Shown one piece after another: positions 1-7,142 of a stretch of 10,305 bases of DNA (the first letter of the stretch is position 1; each line of letters opens with the position of its first letter). The notes beneath the pieces were generated by a model that was not told the origin of the DNA, searched no databases, and saw only the letters and a program-made list of their open reading frames with translations. The stretch lies in the NCBI GenBank assembly GCA_002424525.1, contig DIKJ01000026.1, forward strand, positions 4,808-15,112, written 5' to 3'. The position numbers were made by a program, and so were the translations under genes. Source of the DNA: Bacteroidales bacterium UBA5621 (GTDB taxonomy: Bacteria > Bacteroidota > Bacteroidia > Bacteroidales > VadinHA17).

Positions 1-1027
1 AGGAAAAAAGGCCAAGAAAGCCGATATTGAATATTACCCCGAGGTTTGCCATCGATGCAACAACCAGTGAAAACACAAGAATAAAGTACATCCCGAGCTG
101 GAATGTCTTTTCGATCCTGTTCAGCCAGGGCATCAGCGAACCGGTGATCGCCAAAGTTGTGATAAGCAATATGGCAACCGGATTAAGCGATTCCGGAGGA
201 AAGAGCAGGACGGCAATCCCAACGGATATTGCGACGATAAGTAATGATATCCCGAACGCCTTCACAAGCGGAAGGAGTCGCTCCTTTTTGAACATGCCCG
301 AAAAATCGTCAAAGCTCTCGGCCTCTGCCACTGCCTGACTCGTATCAACTGACTCACCTGAAGATCTGAATGGAGGAAGTATAGCCCTGAAAACCCTCGG
401 ACCGGCTGTTATAAAAAAGATAATGGTGATTGCGCCAATAATTATATCATATGTGTTTGTCATCAGAAAAAGGCTTGGATCAACATCAAGGGCGACACTC
501 AGTGAAGCCATATTTGCAGTCCCCCCGGTATAGACACTGACGAGCATCCCCGCCACCTTCCAGCTGTCGGGCACGATATCAGCAAAGATCAGGTATCCTG
601 TAGAGATTATAATAATGACTGATACCAAGGCCAGCACCATGCTCAGAAAACCAGTCTTTGCATGCTTCAACCATCTTCTGATATTAAGCGAAAACAGCAG
701 AAGAGGAAATGCAATTGGAACAATAACAGTAGTCAGAAGATCCTGAGCGTTAGCAATGGCATTCACGGTCAGATCATCTTCGGTGACGGCACCGGAAGCC
801 AGCAGTGATTCCATCTGCTGCGCCGGCAGTGAAGGATCACCGTGCAGTGCGAGCATATAACCCTCACTTCCCCTTGGCAATATACCGGAAATGCTTAAGA
901 GAAGCCCGAAAGCGTAGGCCAGCAGTATCGATCCGCATCGCTTGAAGAAGGACCAGCGTCGGCACATGAAAATAATTGCGAAGGGGAATGAAAAATAGAA
1001 GAGAACCAGGAGAACGATTTTAATCAT
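1..1027 (-). CDS. DUF819-family multi-spanning membrane protein (3' part outside window)
   Basis: Translating the minus strand from the ATG at 1027 gives 342 open codons to the window edge with no stop, so the C-terminus is missing. The product is strongly hydrophobic. Likely membrane segments lie near residues 3-22, 32-50, 98-115, 127-149, 157-175, 193-208, 256-276, 281-297 and 312-332. A hydrophilic, probably extracytoplasmic loop covers about 52-95, and a charged acidic loop about 220-250. The stretch TGGTANMASLSVAL (about 167-180) followed by NTYD (191-194) matches the glycine-rich core of the DUF819 (YjcL-like) family, whose members are about 400 residues long. Function and substrate are unknown; a transporter-like role is only an inference from topology. 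It follows fabI on the same strand after a 97-base gap that contains its own -7 motif, so it is probably a separate transcription unit. Family call fairly secure, function not. Confidence 0.8.
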   Translation of the reverse strand, partial: MIKIVLLVLFYFSFPFAIIFMCRRWSFFKRCGSILLAYAFGLLLSISGILPRGSEGYMLALHGDPSLPAQQMESLLASGAVTEDDLTVNAIANAQDLLTTVIVPIAFPLLLFSLNIRRWLKHAKTGFLSMVLALVSVIIIISTGYLIFADIVPDSWKVAGMLVSVYTGGTANMASLSVALDVDPSLFLMTNTYDIIIGAITIIFFITAGPRVFRAILPPFRSSGESVDTSQAVAEAESFDDFSGMFKKERLLPLVKAFGISLLIVAISVGIAVLLFPPESLNPVAILLITTLAITGSLMPWLNRIEKTFQLGMYFILVFSLVVASMANLGVIFNIGFLGLFS

Positions 1028-1049
1028 TGCCTCAGGTTTTAGGTCTAAT

Positions 1050-1057
1050 CAAATATA
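1050..1057 (-). promoter_or_regulatory. Bacteroidota -7 element upstream of the DUF819 gene
   Basis: Read on the minus strand this is TATATTTG, a perfect match to the Bacteroidota sigma-ABfr -7 consensus TAnnTTTG. It ends 22 bases before the ATG at 1027, which would leave a leader of roughly 15 bases. The -33 partner is weak: only ATTG at 1085-1082, with a 24-base spacer. It suggests that the DUF819 gene has its own promoter and is not just the tail of the fabI operon. Confidence 0.45.
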
Positions 1058-1124
1058 AAAAAAAAGCTTTTAACCCGGGAGCAATTTATCTGAAAAATAT
1101 GTATTTATACTTACCTGAACAGCT

Positions 1125-1955
1125 TCAGTCACAATCCTCAAAACTCTTGCGGTACTGTTCGATGGCCTTGAGGCTCATACCCATGTTCGAGAATCCTCCG
1201 TCGTGGTAAAGGTTCTGCATGGTTACTTTCCTTGTAAGGTCCGAGAAAAGGACGACACAATAATCGGCGCACTCTTCTGCGCTGGCGTTACCGAGAGGTG
1301 ACATCCTTTCTGAAAAATCTACAAGCGATTCGAAACCGTGGATCCCGGAGCCAGCAGTTGTGGGAGTTGGTGATTGTGAAATTGTGTTTACCCTGACTTT
1401 TCTGTCACGGCCATAGATATATCCGAAAGAACGGGCGATCGATTCCAGAAGAGCCTTGGCATCACCCATGTCGTTGTAACCGGTGAGGGTTCTCTGTGCG
1501 GCTACATATGATAAAGCTACGACGGAGCCCCACTCCCTTATCGCATCGTGTTTATATGCTGTCTGGAGTATCCTGTGAAAACTAAGGGCTGAAATATCGA
1601 ACGTTTTCAGCATATTCTCATAGCTGGTATTCTCATAGGGGATCTCCTTCCGTACGTTGGGAGACATACCGATCGAATGCAGGATGAAGTCAAACCGGCC
1701 GCCGAAGTAATCCATGCTCTCAGTTATCAGTCTTTCAATATCCTCCATTTTTACAGCATCGGCAGGAATAACTCTGCTGCCGGTTATCGAGGCAAGTTCG
1801 TCGATTGTTCCCAGCCTGATGGCGACCGGCGAGTTAGTCAATACCAGCTCAGCACCGTGTTCCCTGGCTTTCAGGGCTACCTGCCAGGCTATTGATTTTT
1901 CGTTCAGGGCTCCGAAAATAATCCCTTTTTTCCCATGAAGAAGAGCACTGGTCAT
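1125..1955 (-). CDS. fabI: Enoyl-[acyl-carrier-protein] reductase (NADH), FabI
   Basis: 276 residues, the usual FabI length. This short-chain dehydrogenase relative reduces the trans-2-enoyl-ACP double bond in the last step of each cycle of type II fatty-acid elongation in the cytoplasm. The N-terminal nucleotide-binding loop is the divergent FabI form, GIIFGALNEKSIAW (11-24), rather than the classic GxxxGxG. HSIG follows at 93-96. The catalytic set is Y150, Y160 and K167 (SYVAAQR, then YNDMGDAK), equivalent to Tyr146, Tyr156 and Lys163 of the E. coli enzyme. The usual S-A-G-P segment reads SQSPTPT (193-199), which I believe is common in Bacteroidota FabI. The ATG at 1955 lies 24 bases after the recN stop, so it is probably the distal gene of the bamD operon. 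No strong terminator is visible after the stop at 1125. Confidence 0.95.
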   Translation of the reverse strand: MTSALLHGKKGIIFGALNEKSIAWQVALKAREHGAELVLTNSPVAIRLGTIDELASITGSRVIPADAVKMEDIERLITESMDYFGGRFDFILHSIGMSPNVRKEIPYENTSYENMLKTFDISALSFHRILQTAYKHDAIREWGSVVALSYVAAQRTLTGYNDMGDAKALLESIARSFGYIYGRDRKVRVNTISQSPTPTTAGSGIHGFESLVDFSERMSPLGNASAEECADYCVVLFSDLTRKVTMQNLYHDGGFSNMGMSLKAIEQYRKSFEDCD

Positions 1956-1979
1956 AAATCTGAATGATTAGTGATTGAT

Positions 1980-3644
1980 TCAATTAACTGCCGCCTGTAA
2001 CAATTCAGTCGCATTCCTGATGGCTGTTTCGGTTACTTCGCTGCCGCTAAGTAATCTGGCGACTTCAAGTATCCTCTCCTCGGCAGATAACAATTTAACA
2101 CGGGTAATTGTTTCGTCACCCTTTTCTTCTTTGTAAACATGGTAGTGCTTCGTTCCCCTGGAGGCTACCTGGGGAAGGTGTGTTATGTTCACGACCTGCA
2201 TGTATTTGCCCATGAGTGCCAGTATCTGGCCTACCTTATCGGCCACTTCACCGGAGACGCCGGCGTCGATCTCATCGAAAATAATTGTCGGGAGATTGGT
2301 GTTTCTTGTGAGGAGCGATTTGAGACTCAGCATCACCCTCGACAATTCCCCGCCGGAAGCGATCCTTGCAAGATCTTCAGGCTCGATCTGTTTATTGGCT
2401 GAAAAGAGAAAATCGGCATGGTCAGAACCGGTTGGCGTGAGGTCCGGAGATTGCGAAATAACAATACGGAATCTGCCATTCGGCATTCCAAGCTGTCTGA
2501 GGATATCCGTAATTCTGCCCTCCACATCGTTCAGAACCGCTTTCCGCCTTGCAGACAACTCCTCAGCGACACTCCTCAGTGATTTCTCCTCAACGGCAAG
2601 AAGGGATTCCAGCTCCTGCAATCTCTCATCTGTTGAGCCGGTCGATCTGATGTGGCTTCTTATCTCTGACTCCCTGAGTATCAGCTCATCAAGGTTATTC
2701 ACCCTGTGCTTCTGGATAAGTGAATAGATCAGGTCAAGCCTGCTGTTTATCTTCTCAAGCCGCCCGGGATTGGCTTCTATCCCGTCAGAGAGCCTGGCTA
2801 AATCGCCTGCAAGGTCGTTAAGCTCGATATATGTTGATTCAATCCGCGACACAAGTTCCTCTCCACCCGGCAAAAAAGAACAGATCCTGCTGATATTTGA
2901 TCTTACTTCCCTTAATTTTGTCAGGAGCGATCCCTCTTCCGACTGGAGAAGATATGACGAATTTTCAAGAGAAGATTTTATCTCTTCGGCATGCTCAAGC
3001 AATTCCTGCTCCCTTTCAAGCTCTTCCTGCTCCCCCTGTCTCAGTTTTGCCTCTGCGAGCTGATTCAGCTGGAAAAGGTAATATTCGATATCTGCCTTGT
3101 TCTTATCATTCAGCTCCTTAACCTCTGCATACTCTTTTCTCAGCCTCCTGAAATTGTTAAAGGCTTCACTGTAACCGTTCTTAAGCTTGAGAGTACCTGC
3201 AAACGAGTCTATCACATTCAGCTGGAAGTTATTGTCATTCAGCATCAGAGTCTGATGCTGTGAATGAATATCGATAAGCCTGCTCCCGAGTTCTTTCAGC
3301 AGATTGACGGTAACAGGGGTATCATTGATGAAGGCACGTGATTTGCCGGCAGGGTTGATTTCCCTGCGCAGGATTGTAACCGGATCATAATCAAGCTCGT
3401 TACTGATAAAAAAATCTTCGAGCTGATAACCCTCAATTCTGAATGAGCCTTCCACAACACATTTTTCCCTTTTATCGAGAAGTACATTTGTGTCCGCCCG
3501 CGATCCGAGTATAAGGGAAAGGGCCCCCAGGAGTATTGATTTGCCGGCTCCGGTCTCACCAGTTATTATTGTCAGTCCGGTTTCAAATTCAACGTCCAGC
3601 TCCCTGATCAGAGCGTAGTTCTGGACGAATAATTTAACGAGCAT
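1980..3644 (-). CDS. recN: DNA repair protein RecN (SMC-like ATPase)
   Basis: 554 residues, full length for RecN. This cytoplasmic SMC-like ATPase acts at double-strand breaks in recombinational repair. The N-terminal ATPase half has the RecN opening MLVKLFVQNYALIREL and Walker A GETGAGKS at 29-36, with a Q-loop-like HSQHQ at 127-131. Residues about 155-380 are rich in Glu, Lys, Leu and Arg and form the antiparallel coiled-coil arm. The C-terminal ATPase half carries the ABC signature ASGGELSR at 429-436, Walker B TIIFDEID at 453-460 and the H-loop THLPQVAS at 488-495. All catalytic motifs are intact. The ATG at 3644 lies 9 bases after the stop of the DUF4835 gene, so the two are translated from one message. 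No LexA-type operator was recognised immediately upstream, in keeping with transcription from the bamD promoter. Confidence 0.97.
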   Translation of the reverse strand: MLVKLFVQNYALIRELDVEFETGLTIITGETGAGKSILLGALSLILGSRADTNVLLDKREKCVVEGSFRIEGYQLEDFFISNELDYDPVTILRREINPAGKSRAFINDTPVTVNLLKELGSRLIDIHSQHQTLMLNDNNFQLNVIDSFAGTLKLKNGYSEAFNNFRRLRKEYAEVKELNDKNKADIEYYLFQLNQLAEAKLRQGEQEELEREQELLEHAEEIKSSLENSSYLLQSEEGSLLTKLREVRSNISRICSFLPGGEELVSRIESTYIELNDLAGDLARLSDGIEANPGRLEKINSRLDLIYSLIQKHRVNNLDELILRESEIRSHIRSTGSTDERLQELESLLAVEEKSLRSVAEELSARRKAVLNDVEGRITDILRQLGMPNGRFRIVISQSPDLTPTGSDHADFLFSANKQIEPEDLARIASGGELSRVMLSLKSLLTRNTNLPTIIFDEIDAGVSGEVADKVGQILALMGKYMQVVNITHLPQVASRGTKHYHVYKEEKGDETITRVKLLSAEERILEVARLLSGSEVTETAIRNATELLQAAVN

Positions 3645-3653
3645 AGACTTTCA

Positions 3654-4583
3654 TTATGGGGTATTGGAAGCAGTTATCTTTTCGTATTTCGATTTGTTAG
3701 CCGGGTCTATCTCTGTAAGGATCTGAATTACCCTGCTTTTCTCCTCAGGAAATGCTTCTGAAAAGATGTTAACCAGCTCGTCTGTCTTCGATTCCATGAC
3801 AACCTGCAGAATATACATAAAAGGGTCAGGTTTTCTCCTGTAAACATCCTGTATCAGCCGTAAACTTTCGACCATACTGGTCCGGGCTTCAGTTATCCTT
3901 GACTCCATTCTGTCAAGACCGTTAATGCCATATTCGTAGACAAATCTTCTGACGCCCTCATATTGCTTATCAAGGGCATTCTTCACAAGCCAGTACCTGT
4001 TCCTGTTCCTTGAACCGTCATAGGGTTTCCAGCCAGGTTCAGGAGCATTCTGGGCATTTGTTACAATTTTCTCGGCTATCTGAAAGAATTCGGTACCTCC
4101 CTCAGGCGAAAATGAATCATAATCGAAGCCCAGAATGATATAGGCGTAATAAGCCAGGACGGAAACAAGATTCGATCTGTGAGAACCCGGATCAAACTCA
4201 AGTGGCTGGAACTCAACATATCTGAACTGAAAACTATTATCAATAAAGTTCAGAAGCGTTGTGTTGTAAGTAGTATTGTATACCGGTCGTCTCAGCTGGA
4301 CCTGAATGGTGCCCCTGAATTCGTCGGCCGAAAGCTGGTCGGTCAGGTTTATAAGAATATTGCAGTCGATCCTCTCGGCATAGCTGTAGACATGGTTTGT
4401 CCATACGGTGTTGTTCATGAACTCGTAAATATCGCGTTGCATGGTTTCGAACACCTGCCTGTTTGATCCCTGGATTTTCTGGGCAGAAATCTGAACGTTG
4501 CAATTCAACTCCTGAGAAAAGATTGTTCCCGGTACAAGCACAAGAACCATTAAGAGCCAATATTTTACTTTCTTACCTGGCAT
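3654..4583 (-). CDS. DUF4835-family secreted protein
   Basis: 309 residues with a Sec signal peptide: basic start MPGKKVK, hydrophobic core about 8-20, and probable cleavage after IFS (about residue 23), before QELNCNVQI. The mature part begins with short beta-rich segments (about 27-130) and ends in an alpha-helical, charged C-terminal half. It matches what I know of DUF4835, a periplasmic or envelope family of about 300 residues confined to Bacteroidota and nearly always found between coaBC and recN. I recall some databases linking this family to type IX secretion under the name PorD, but nothing in this sequence proves that and no other T9SS gene is present. Its ATG overlaps the coaBC stop by one base (TAATG), which indicates translational coupling. 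There is no lipobox, so it is likely soluble rather than lipid-anchored. Confidence 0.85.
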   Translation of the reverse strand: MPGKKVKYWLLMVLVLVPGTIFSQELNCNVQISAQKIQGSNRQVFETMQRDIYEFMNNTVWTNHVYSYAERIDCNILINLTDQLSADEFRGTIQVQLRRPVYNTTYNTTLLNFIDNSFQFRYVEFQPLEFDPGSHRSNLVSVLAYYAYIILGFDYDSFSPEGGTEFFQIAEKIVTNAQNAPEPGWKPYDGSRNRNRYWLVKNALDKQYEGVRRFVYEYGINGLDRMESRITEARTSMVESLRLIQDVYRRKPDPFMYILQVVMESKTDELVNIFSEAFPEEKSRVIQILTEIDPANKSKYEKITASNTP

Positions 4584-5798
4584 TATTCCGGTGTGTTGAT
4601 CATTGAGGCGATTTTCGCGATAATATCTGCGGCAACCTCCTCTTTTGATTTCAACTCAAATTTATAAATATTATTGTTTCTGTCGATCATAGTGATCTTG
4701 TTTGTATCGTACCCGAAACCCGATCCTTCGTCGCGGAGGGAATTCAGAACTATAAGATCCAGATTCTTTCGTTTAAGTTTGGCAACGGCATTTTTAACCT
4801 CATTATCTGTTTCGAGTGCGAATCCTGCCAGGAACTGGCCCGGTTTTTTCATTTTACCGAGTCTCTCCGCGATGTCGGTCGTTGGCTTAAGACGGAGGAT
4901 CAGCCCGTCATCTCTCTTTTTGATCTTCTTATCTTCGAAGTGCTCCGGCGTGAAATCCGCCACTGCGGCAGCGAGTATTGCAATATCTGATTCCGGAAAT
5001 CTGGAGATACATTCATTTGCCATGGATTCAGCATCAACTACATCAATTACCTTTACATTGCTGTTCGCAGGCCTTATGTTTGCAGGTCCAAGCACAAGGA
5101 TAACTTCTGCACCTGAACCGGCAGCCGCGTCAGCAACAGCAATTCCCATTCTGCCCGATGAATGATTGCTCAGAAATCTGACCGGATCAATTCTTTCACG
5201 GGTAGGTCCTGCGTTAATGAGGATACGTTTACCCTTCAGCCGTTTTGATTTTTTTTTTTGAAAAGAAATCGTCGATCTCTTTTACTATATCCCCGGGTTC
5301 AGCCATCCGGCCTTTACCGGATAGTCCGCTGGCCAGTTCACCGCTTACAGGATCGAGGATATGATTCCCGTGCGCCCTGAGTGTTTCTATATTCTTTTGC
5401 GTTGAAGGATGTTTGAGCATGTCCATATCCATCGAAGGAGCAACGAATACCGTACAGCGGGCAGAAAGATAAGTTGTCAGCAGGAGGTTGTCAGCAATAC
5501 CCGCGGCCATTTTGGCGATGGTGTTTGCTGTTGCCGGCGCAATTATATAGAGATCAGCCCACAATCCCAGATCGACATGGCTGTTCCAGTCGCCGTTTTC
5601 AGGATTATAGAACTCCGACAAAACCGGATTCCCTGACAGGGTGGAAAGTGTAAGAGGTGTAATGAATTCTTTTGCGCCGGCACTCATTACTGTTTTTACA
5701 TTGGCCCCCTTTTTAACAAGGAGTCTGATAAGGGTTGCGCTTTTATAAGCAGCAATGCCTCCGGTCACTCCGACAAGTATGTTCTTGCCTGTAAGCAC
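4583..5798 (-). CDS. coaBC: CoaBC, phosphopantothenoylcysteine decarboxylase / phosphopantothenate-cysteine ligase, frameshifted as read
   Basis: This bifunctional enzyme makes 4'-phosphopantetheine for CoA: CoaB joins phosphopantothenate and cysteine, and CoaC decarboxylates the product using FMN. The start is GTG at 5798, fixed by an in-frame TAA immediately before it. The CoaC half (5798-5229 as read, 189 residues) has GGIAAYK (13-19), catalytic His74 in HVDLGLWAD, PSMDMDM (121-127) and GKGRMAEP (161-168). The frame then hits TAA at 5229, while the CoaB half continues one frame over. A run of 11 A's at 5259-5249 (coding strand) lies in the interdomain linker. With 10 A's the protein is continuous at 404 residues, the normal length. 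The CoaB half then shows NAGPTRERIDPVR (195-207), SNHSSGRMG (210-218), AAVADF, KIKK (291-294) and GSGFGYDTN. No ATG, GTG or TTG occurs in the CoaB frame between the run and the ATG at 5149. That ATG would give a ligase lacking its nucleotide-binding N-terminus. Confidence 0.92.
5249..5259 (-). other. coaBC: A11 homopolymer at the coaBC frame break
   Basis: Eleven consecutive T on the plus strand, so A11 in the coaBC coding strand, preceded by TTTTC and followed by TCAAAACGG. In the GTG-initiated frame it reads S-K-K-K-I and terminates 30 bases later at TAA. Removal of one A (or gain of two) joins the CoaC and CoaB domains in frame as S-K-K-K-S-K-R-L-K-G. Runs of this length are prone to sequencing and polymerase indels and can also support RNA polymerase slippage. 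The sequence alone cannot separate these cases. Confidence 0.85.
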
Positions 5799-5804
5799 TT
5801 AAAG

Positions 5805-6143
5805 TCAGATTTTGCTTTTAGCCGGGTTTTTCTCGGGATTCCTGTGAAATATCTTATACTCTTCAAGCTCCTGTAATGCTAAAAGGGTCGGTTTGGGAAG
5901 CTTCTCGTAGAATTTGGAAATTTCAATCTGCTCACGGTTCTCAAAAACCTCCTCCAGATTATCAGAATATGACGCAAATTCTTCAAGCTTTTTGTTCAGT
6001 TCCTGTTTCATTTCAACGGAAATCTGATTAGCTCTTCGTGAGACAATAACTACCGTCTCATAAATGTTCCCGGTATCGTGCGTAAGGAGATCCAGGTTTC
6101 TGGTAATTGTCGTTGTCGGGGCTATTGTTTTTCTGTAATCCAT
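5805..6143 (-). CDS. rpoZ: DNA-directed RNA polymerase omega subunit, Bacteroidota type (RpoZ/Rpb6-like)
   Basis: 112 residues. The opening MDYRKTIAPTTTITRNLD and the segment GNIYETVVIVSRRANQI (25-41) are hallmarks of the Bacteroidota omega family. That second segment corresponds to the omega/Rpb6 helix, in which a basic, alanine-containing stretch packs against the beta-prime subunit to help assemble and stabilise RNA polymerase. The C-terminal half (ENREQIEISKFYEKLPKPT, 68-86) is the lineage-specific extension. The gene lies 4 bases after the bamD stop and 6 bases before the GTG of coaBC, firmly inside the operon. The position between bamD and coaBC supports the call, because this order recurs in the phylum. 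It is quite diverged from proteobacterial RpoZ, so older annotation often leaves it hypothetical. Confidence 0.88.
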   Translation of the reverse strand: MDYRKTIAPTTTITRNLDLLTHDTGNIYETVVIVSRRANQISVEMKQELNKKLEEFASYSDNLEEVFENREQIEISKFYEKLPKPTLLALQELEEYKIFHRNPEKNPAKSKI

Positions 6144-6147
6144 ATTA

Positions 6148-6969
6148 TTATTCTATGTTTTTGAATTCTGAATCTATACTTCCGGTCTTAAGAAATTTTG
6201 TCGTAGCCTGGTAAATTCTGCCTACCTCCCTGGAATATCTGCTTTCGGGAAACTCTTCCATAAATGAGAAATAATCATCCAGGGTATCCTGAAACCTCTC
6301 CTTTTGTCTGTTGGGCTGACTGTTTTCAGCGAAGCGGTAAAGGGAGTTCAGCTTAAGGAACATCATTTCCTCCCTGTATTTTGATTCTGTGTACTCCTTC
6401 AGGCTGTTGTTCAGGGCTACGATTGCAGCCCGGTACTCAGTCATGTCATAGTAGAGTCTGGCACTGAGATACGATTTCTCGACGAGGCGATCCTCCAGCT
6501 CTCTGATCAGTGCTCTGCTCTCTTCGACCCTGGGGTTGTTCGGGTATCTGTTTATGAAAATGGTGAAACCCTCAATCGCACTTCTTGAACTTGCCTGATC
6601 GAGTTCGGCCCTGGGGGAGATGTTATAATCGCATTTTGCAGCCATAAAAGCTGCCTCCTCAGCATATTTGCCAAAAGGAAACTGTTCTACAAAAGACTTG
6701 AAATAACTGCCAGCCATATAATAATCCCTCATCTCATAAAAGCTCCGTGCGTTCAGCCAGTTGAGCTCTTCCGCCTCTTCTGTAGCCCTGAATCGTGGCA
6801 GTATCTGCGATAGCAGTTCCGTAGCCTTTGAATATTGCCCTGCTTCAAAATACTCCCTTGCCCTGGTCTTCTTCAGCTCGTAGTCACTGCTTTTGAGTAA
6901 CTTCTCATACTCACCGCAGGAGGTTGCTAAAACAGAAATTATCAGTATGATATATACCCTGATTCTCAT
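6148..6969 (-). CDS. bamD: Outer membrane assembly lipoprotein BamD
   Basis: 273 residues from the ATG at 6969. The N-terminus MRIRVYIILIISVLATSC is a lipoprotein signal peptide with lipidated Cys18 (lipobox ATSC), followed by GEYEKLLKSSD, typical of Bacteroidota BamD. The rest is alpha-helical with TPR-like repeats: AREYFEAGQYSKATELL, ARSFYEMRDYYMAGSYF with FVEQFPFGKYAEEA, FTIFINRYPNNPRVEES, and LYYDMTEYRAAIVAL. BamD is the periplasmic-face lipoprotein that works with BamA to fold beta-barrel proteins into the outer membrane. An in-frame TTG at 6987 would add six residues (MRNVFS), but that codon lies inside the -7 promoter element, so 6969 is the better start. It is the first gene of the operon, and rpoZ starts 4 bases after its stop. 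Confidence 0.93.
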   Translation of the reverse strand: MRIRVYIILIISVLATSCGEYEKLLKSSDYELKKTRAREYFEAGQYSKATELLSQILPRFRATEEAEELNWLNARSFYEMRDYYMAGSYFKSFVEQFPFGKYAEEAAFMAAKCDYNISPRAELDQASSRSAIEGFTIFINRYPNNPRVEESRALIRELEDRLVEKSYLSARLYYDMTEYRAAIVALNNSLKEYTESKYREEMMFLKLNSLYRFAENSQPNRQKERFQDTLDDYFSFMEEFPESRYSREVGRIYQATTKFLKTGSIDSEFKNIE

Positions 6970-6984
6970 AGAAAAAACGTTGCG

Positions 6985-7017
6985 CAAAAGTACAGATTTT
7001 TTCTGATACCAGTCAAA
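6985..7017 (-). promoter_or_regulatory. Promoter of the bamD-rpoZ-coaBC-DUF4835-recN-fabI operon
   Basis: On the minus strand the -33 element TTTG (7017-7014) is followed after 21 bases by TACTTTTG (6992-6985). The latter matches the Bacteroidota -7 consensus TAnnTTTG exactly. Transcription would begin near 6978, giving a very short leader of about 10 bases before the bamD ATG at 6969. There is no Shine-Dalgarno sequence, as expected for the phylum. Element match and spacing are seen directly; promoter activity is inferred. Confidence 0.65.
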
Positions 7018-7107
7018 AAAACGAAATTAATATGCAATTATTTTATTTATGGGCATCTGCGCCACAAATTAGGTATAAATAAGTATCGGGATATAGTTGT
7101 AAATCTC

Positions 7108-7115
7108 TACTTTTG
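7108..7115 (+). promoter_or_regulatory. -7 element of the alpha-oxoamine synthase gene
   Basis: TACTTTTG matches the Bacteroidota -7 consensus TAnnTTTG and is the same eight bases as the bamD -7 element on the opposite strand. No TTTG appears at the expected -33 distance (about 7083-7086), so the upstream half is weak. Transcription would start near 7122, about 20 bases before the ATG at 7143. This argues against an upstream in-frame TTG at 7113, which sits within the element. Confidence 0.5.
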
Positions 7116-7142
7116 TGCCTTAATTCAATTAAGCAATCTGTT

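Noticed and set aside
1058..1075. A-run followed by AAAAGCTTTT, resembling a terminator palindrome after fabI
   Set aside because: The palindrome has no loop and no GC-rich stem, and it overlaps the AT-rich region next to the DUF819 -7 element. A CTGAA/TTCAG hairpin at 1115-1128 is only 5 bp and has no U-tract.
1677..3263. Several long plus-strand open frames inside fabI and recN
   Set aside because: They are antisense to well-conserved genes, show low-complexity composition (Ser/Leu/Pro-rich) and match no family. They are shadows of the real coding strand.
4583..5149. Stand-alone CoaB gene starting at the ATG at 5149
   Set aside because: This start would delete the conserved GPTRExxDPVR and SNHSSG motifs, which are present in frame just upstream. 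The CoaB half is better read as the continuation of a single coaBC gene across the A11 run.
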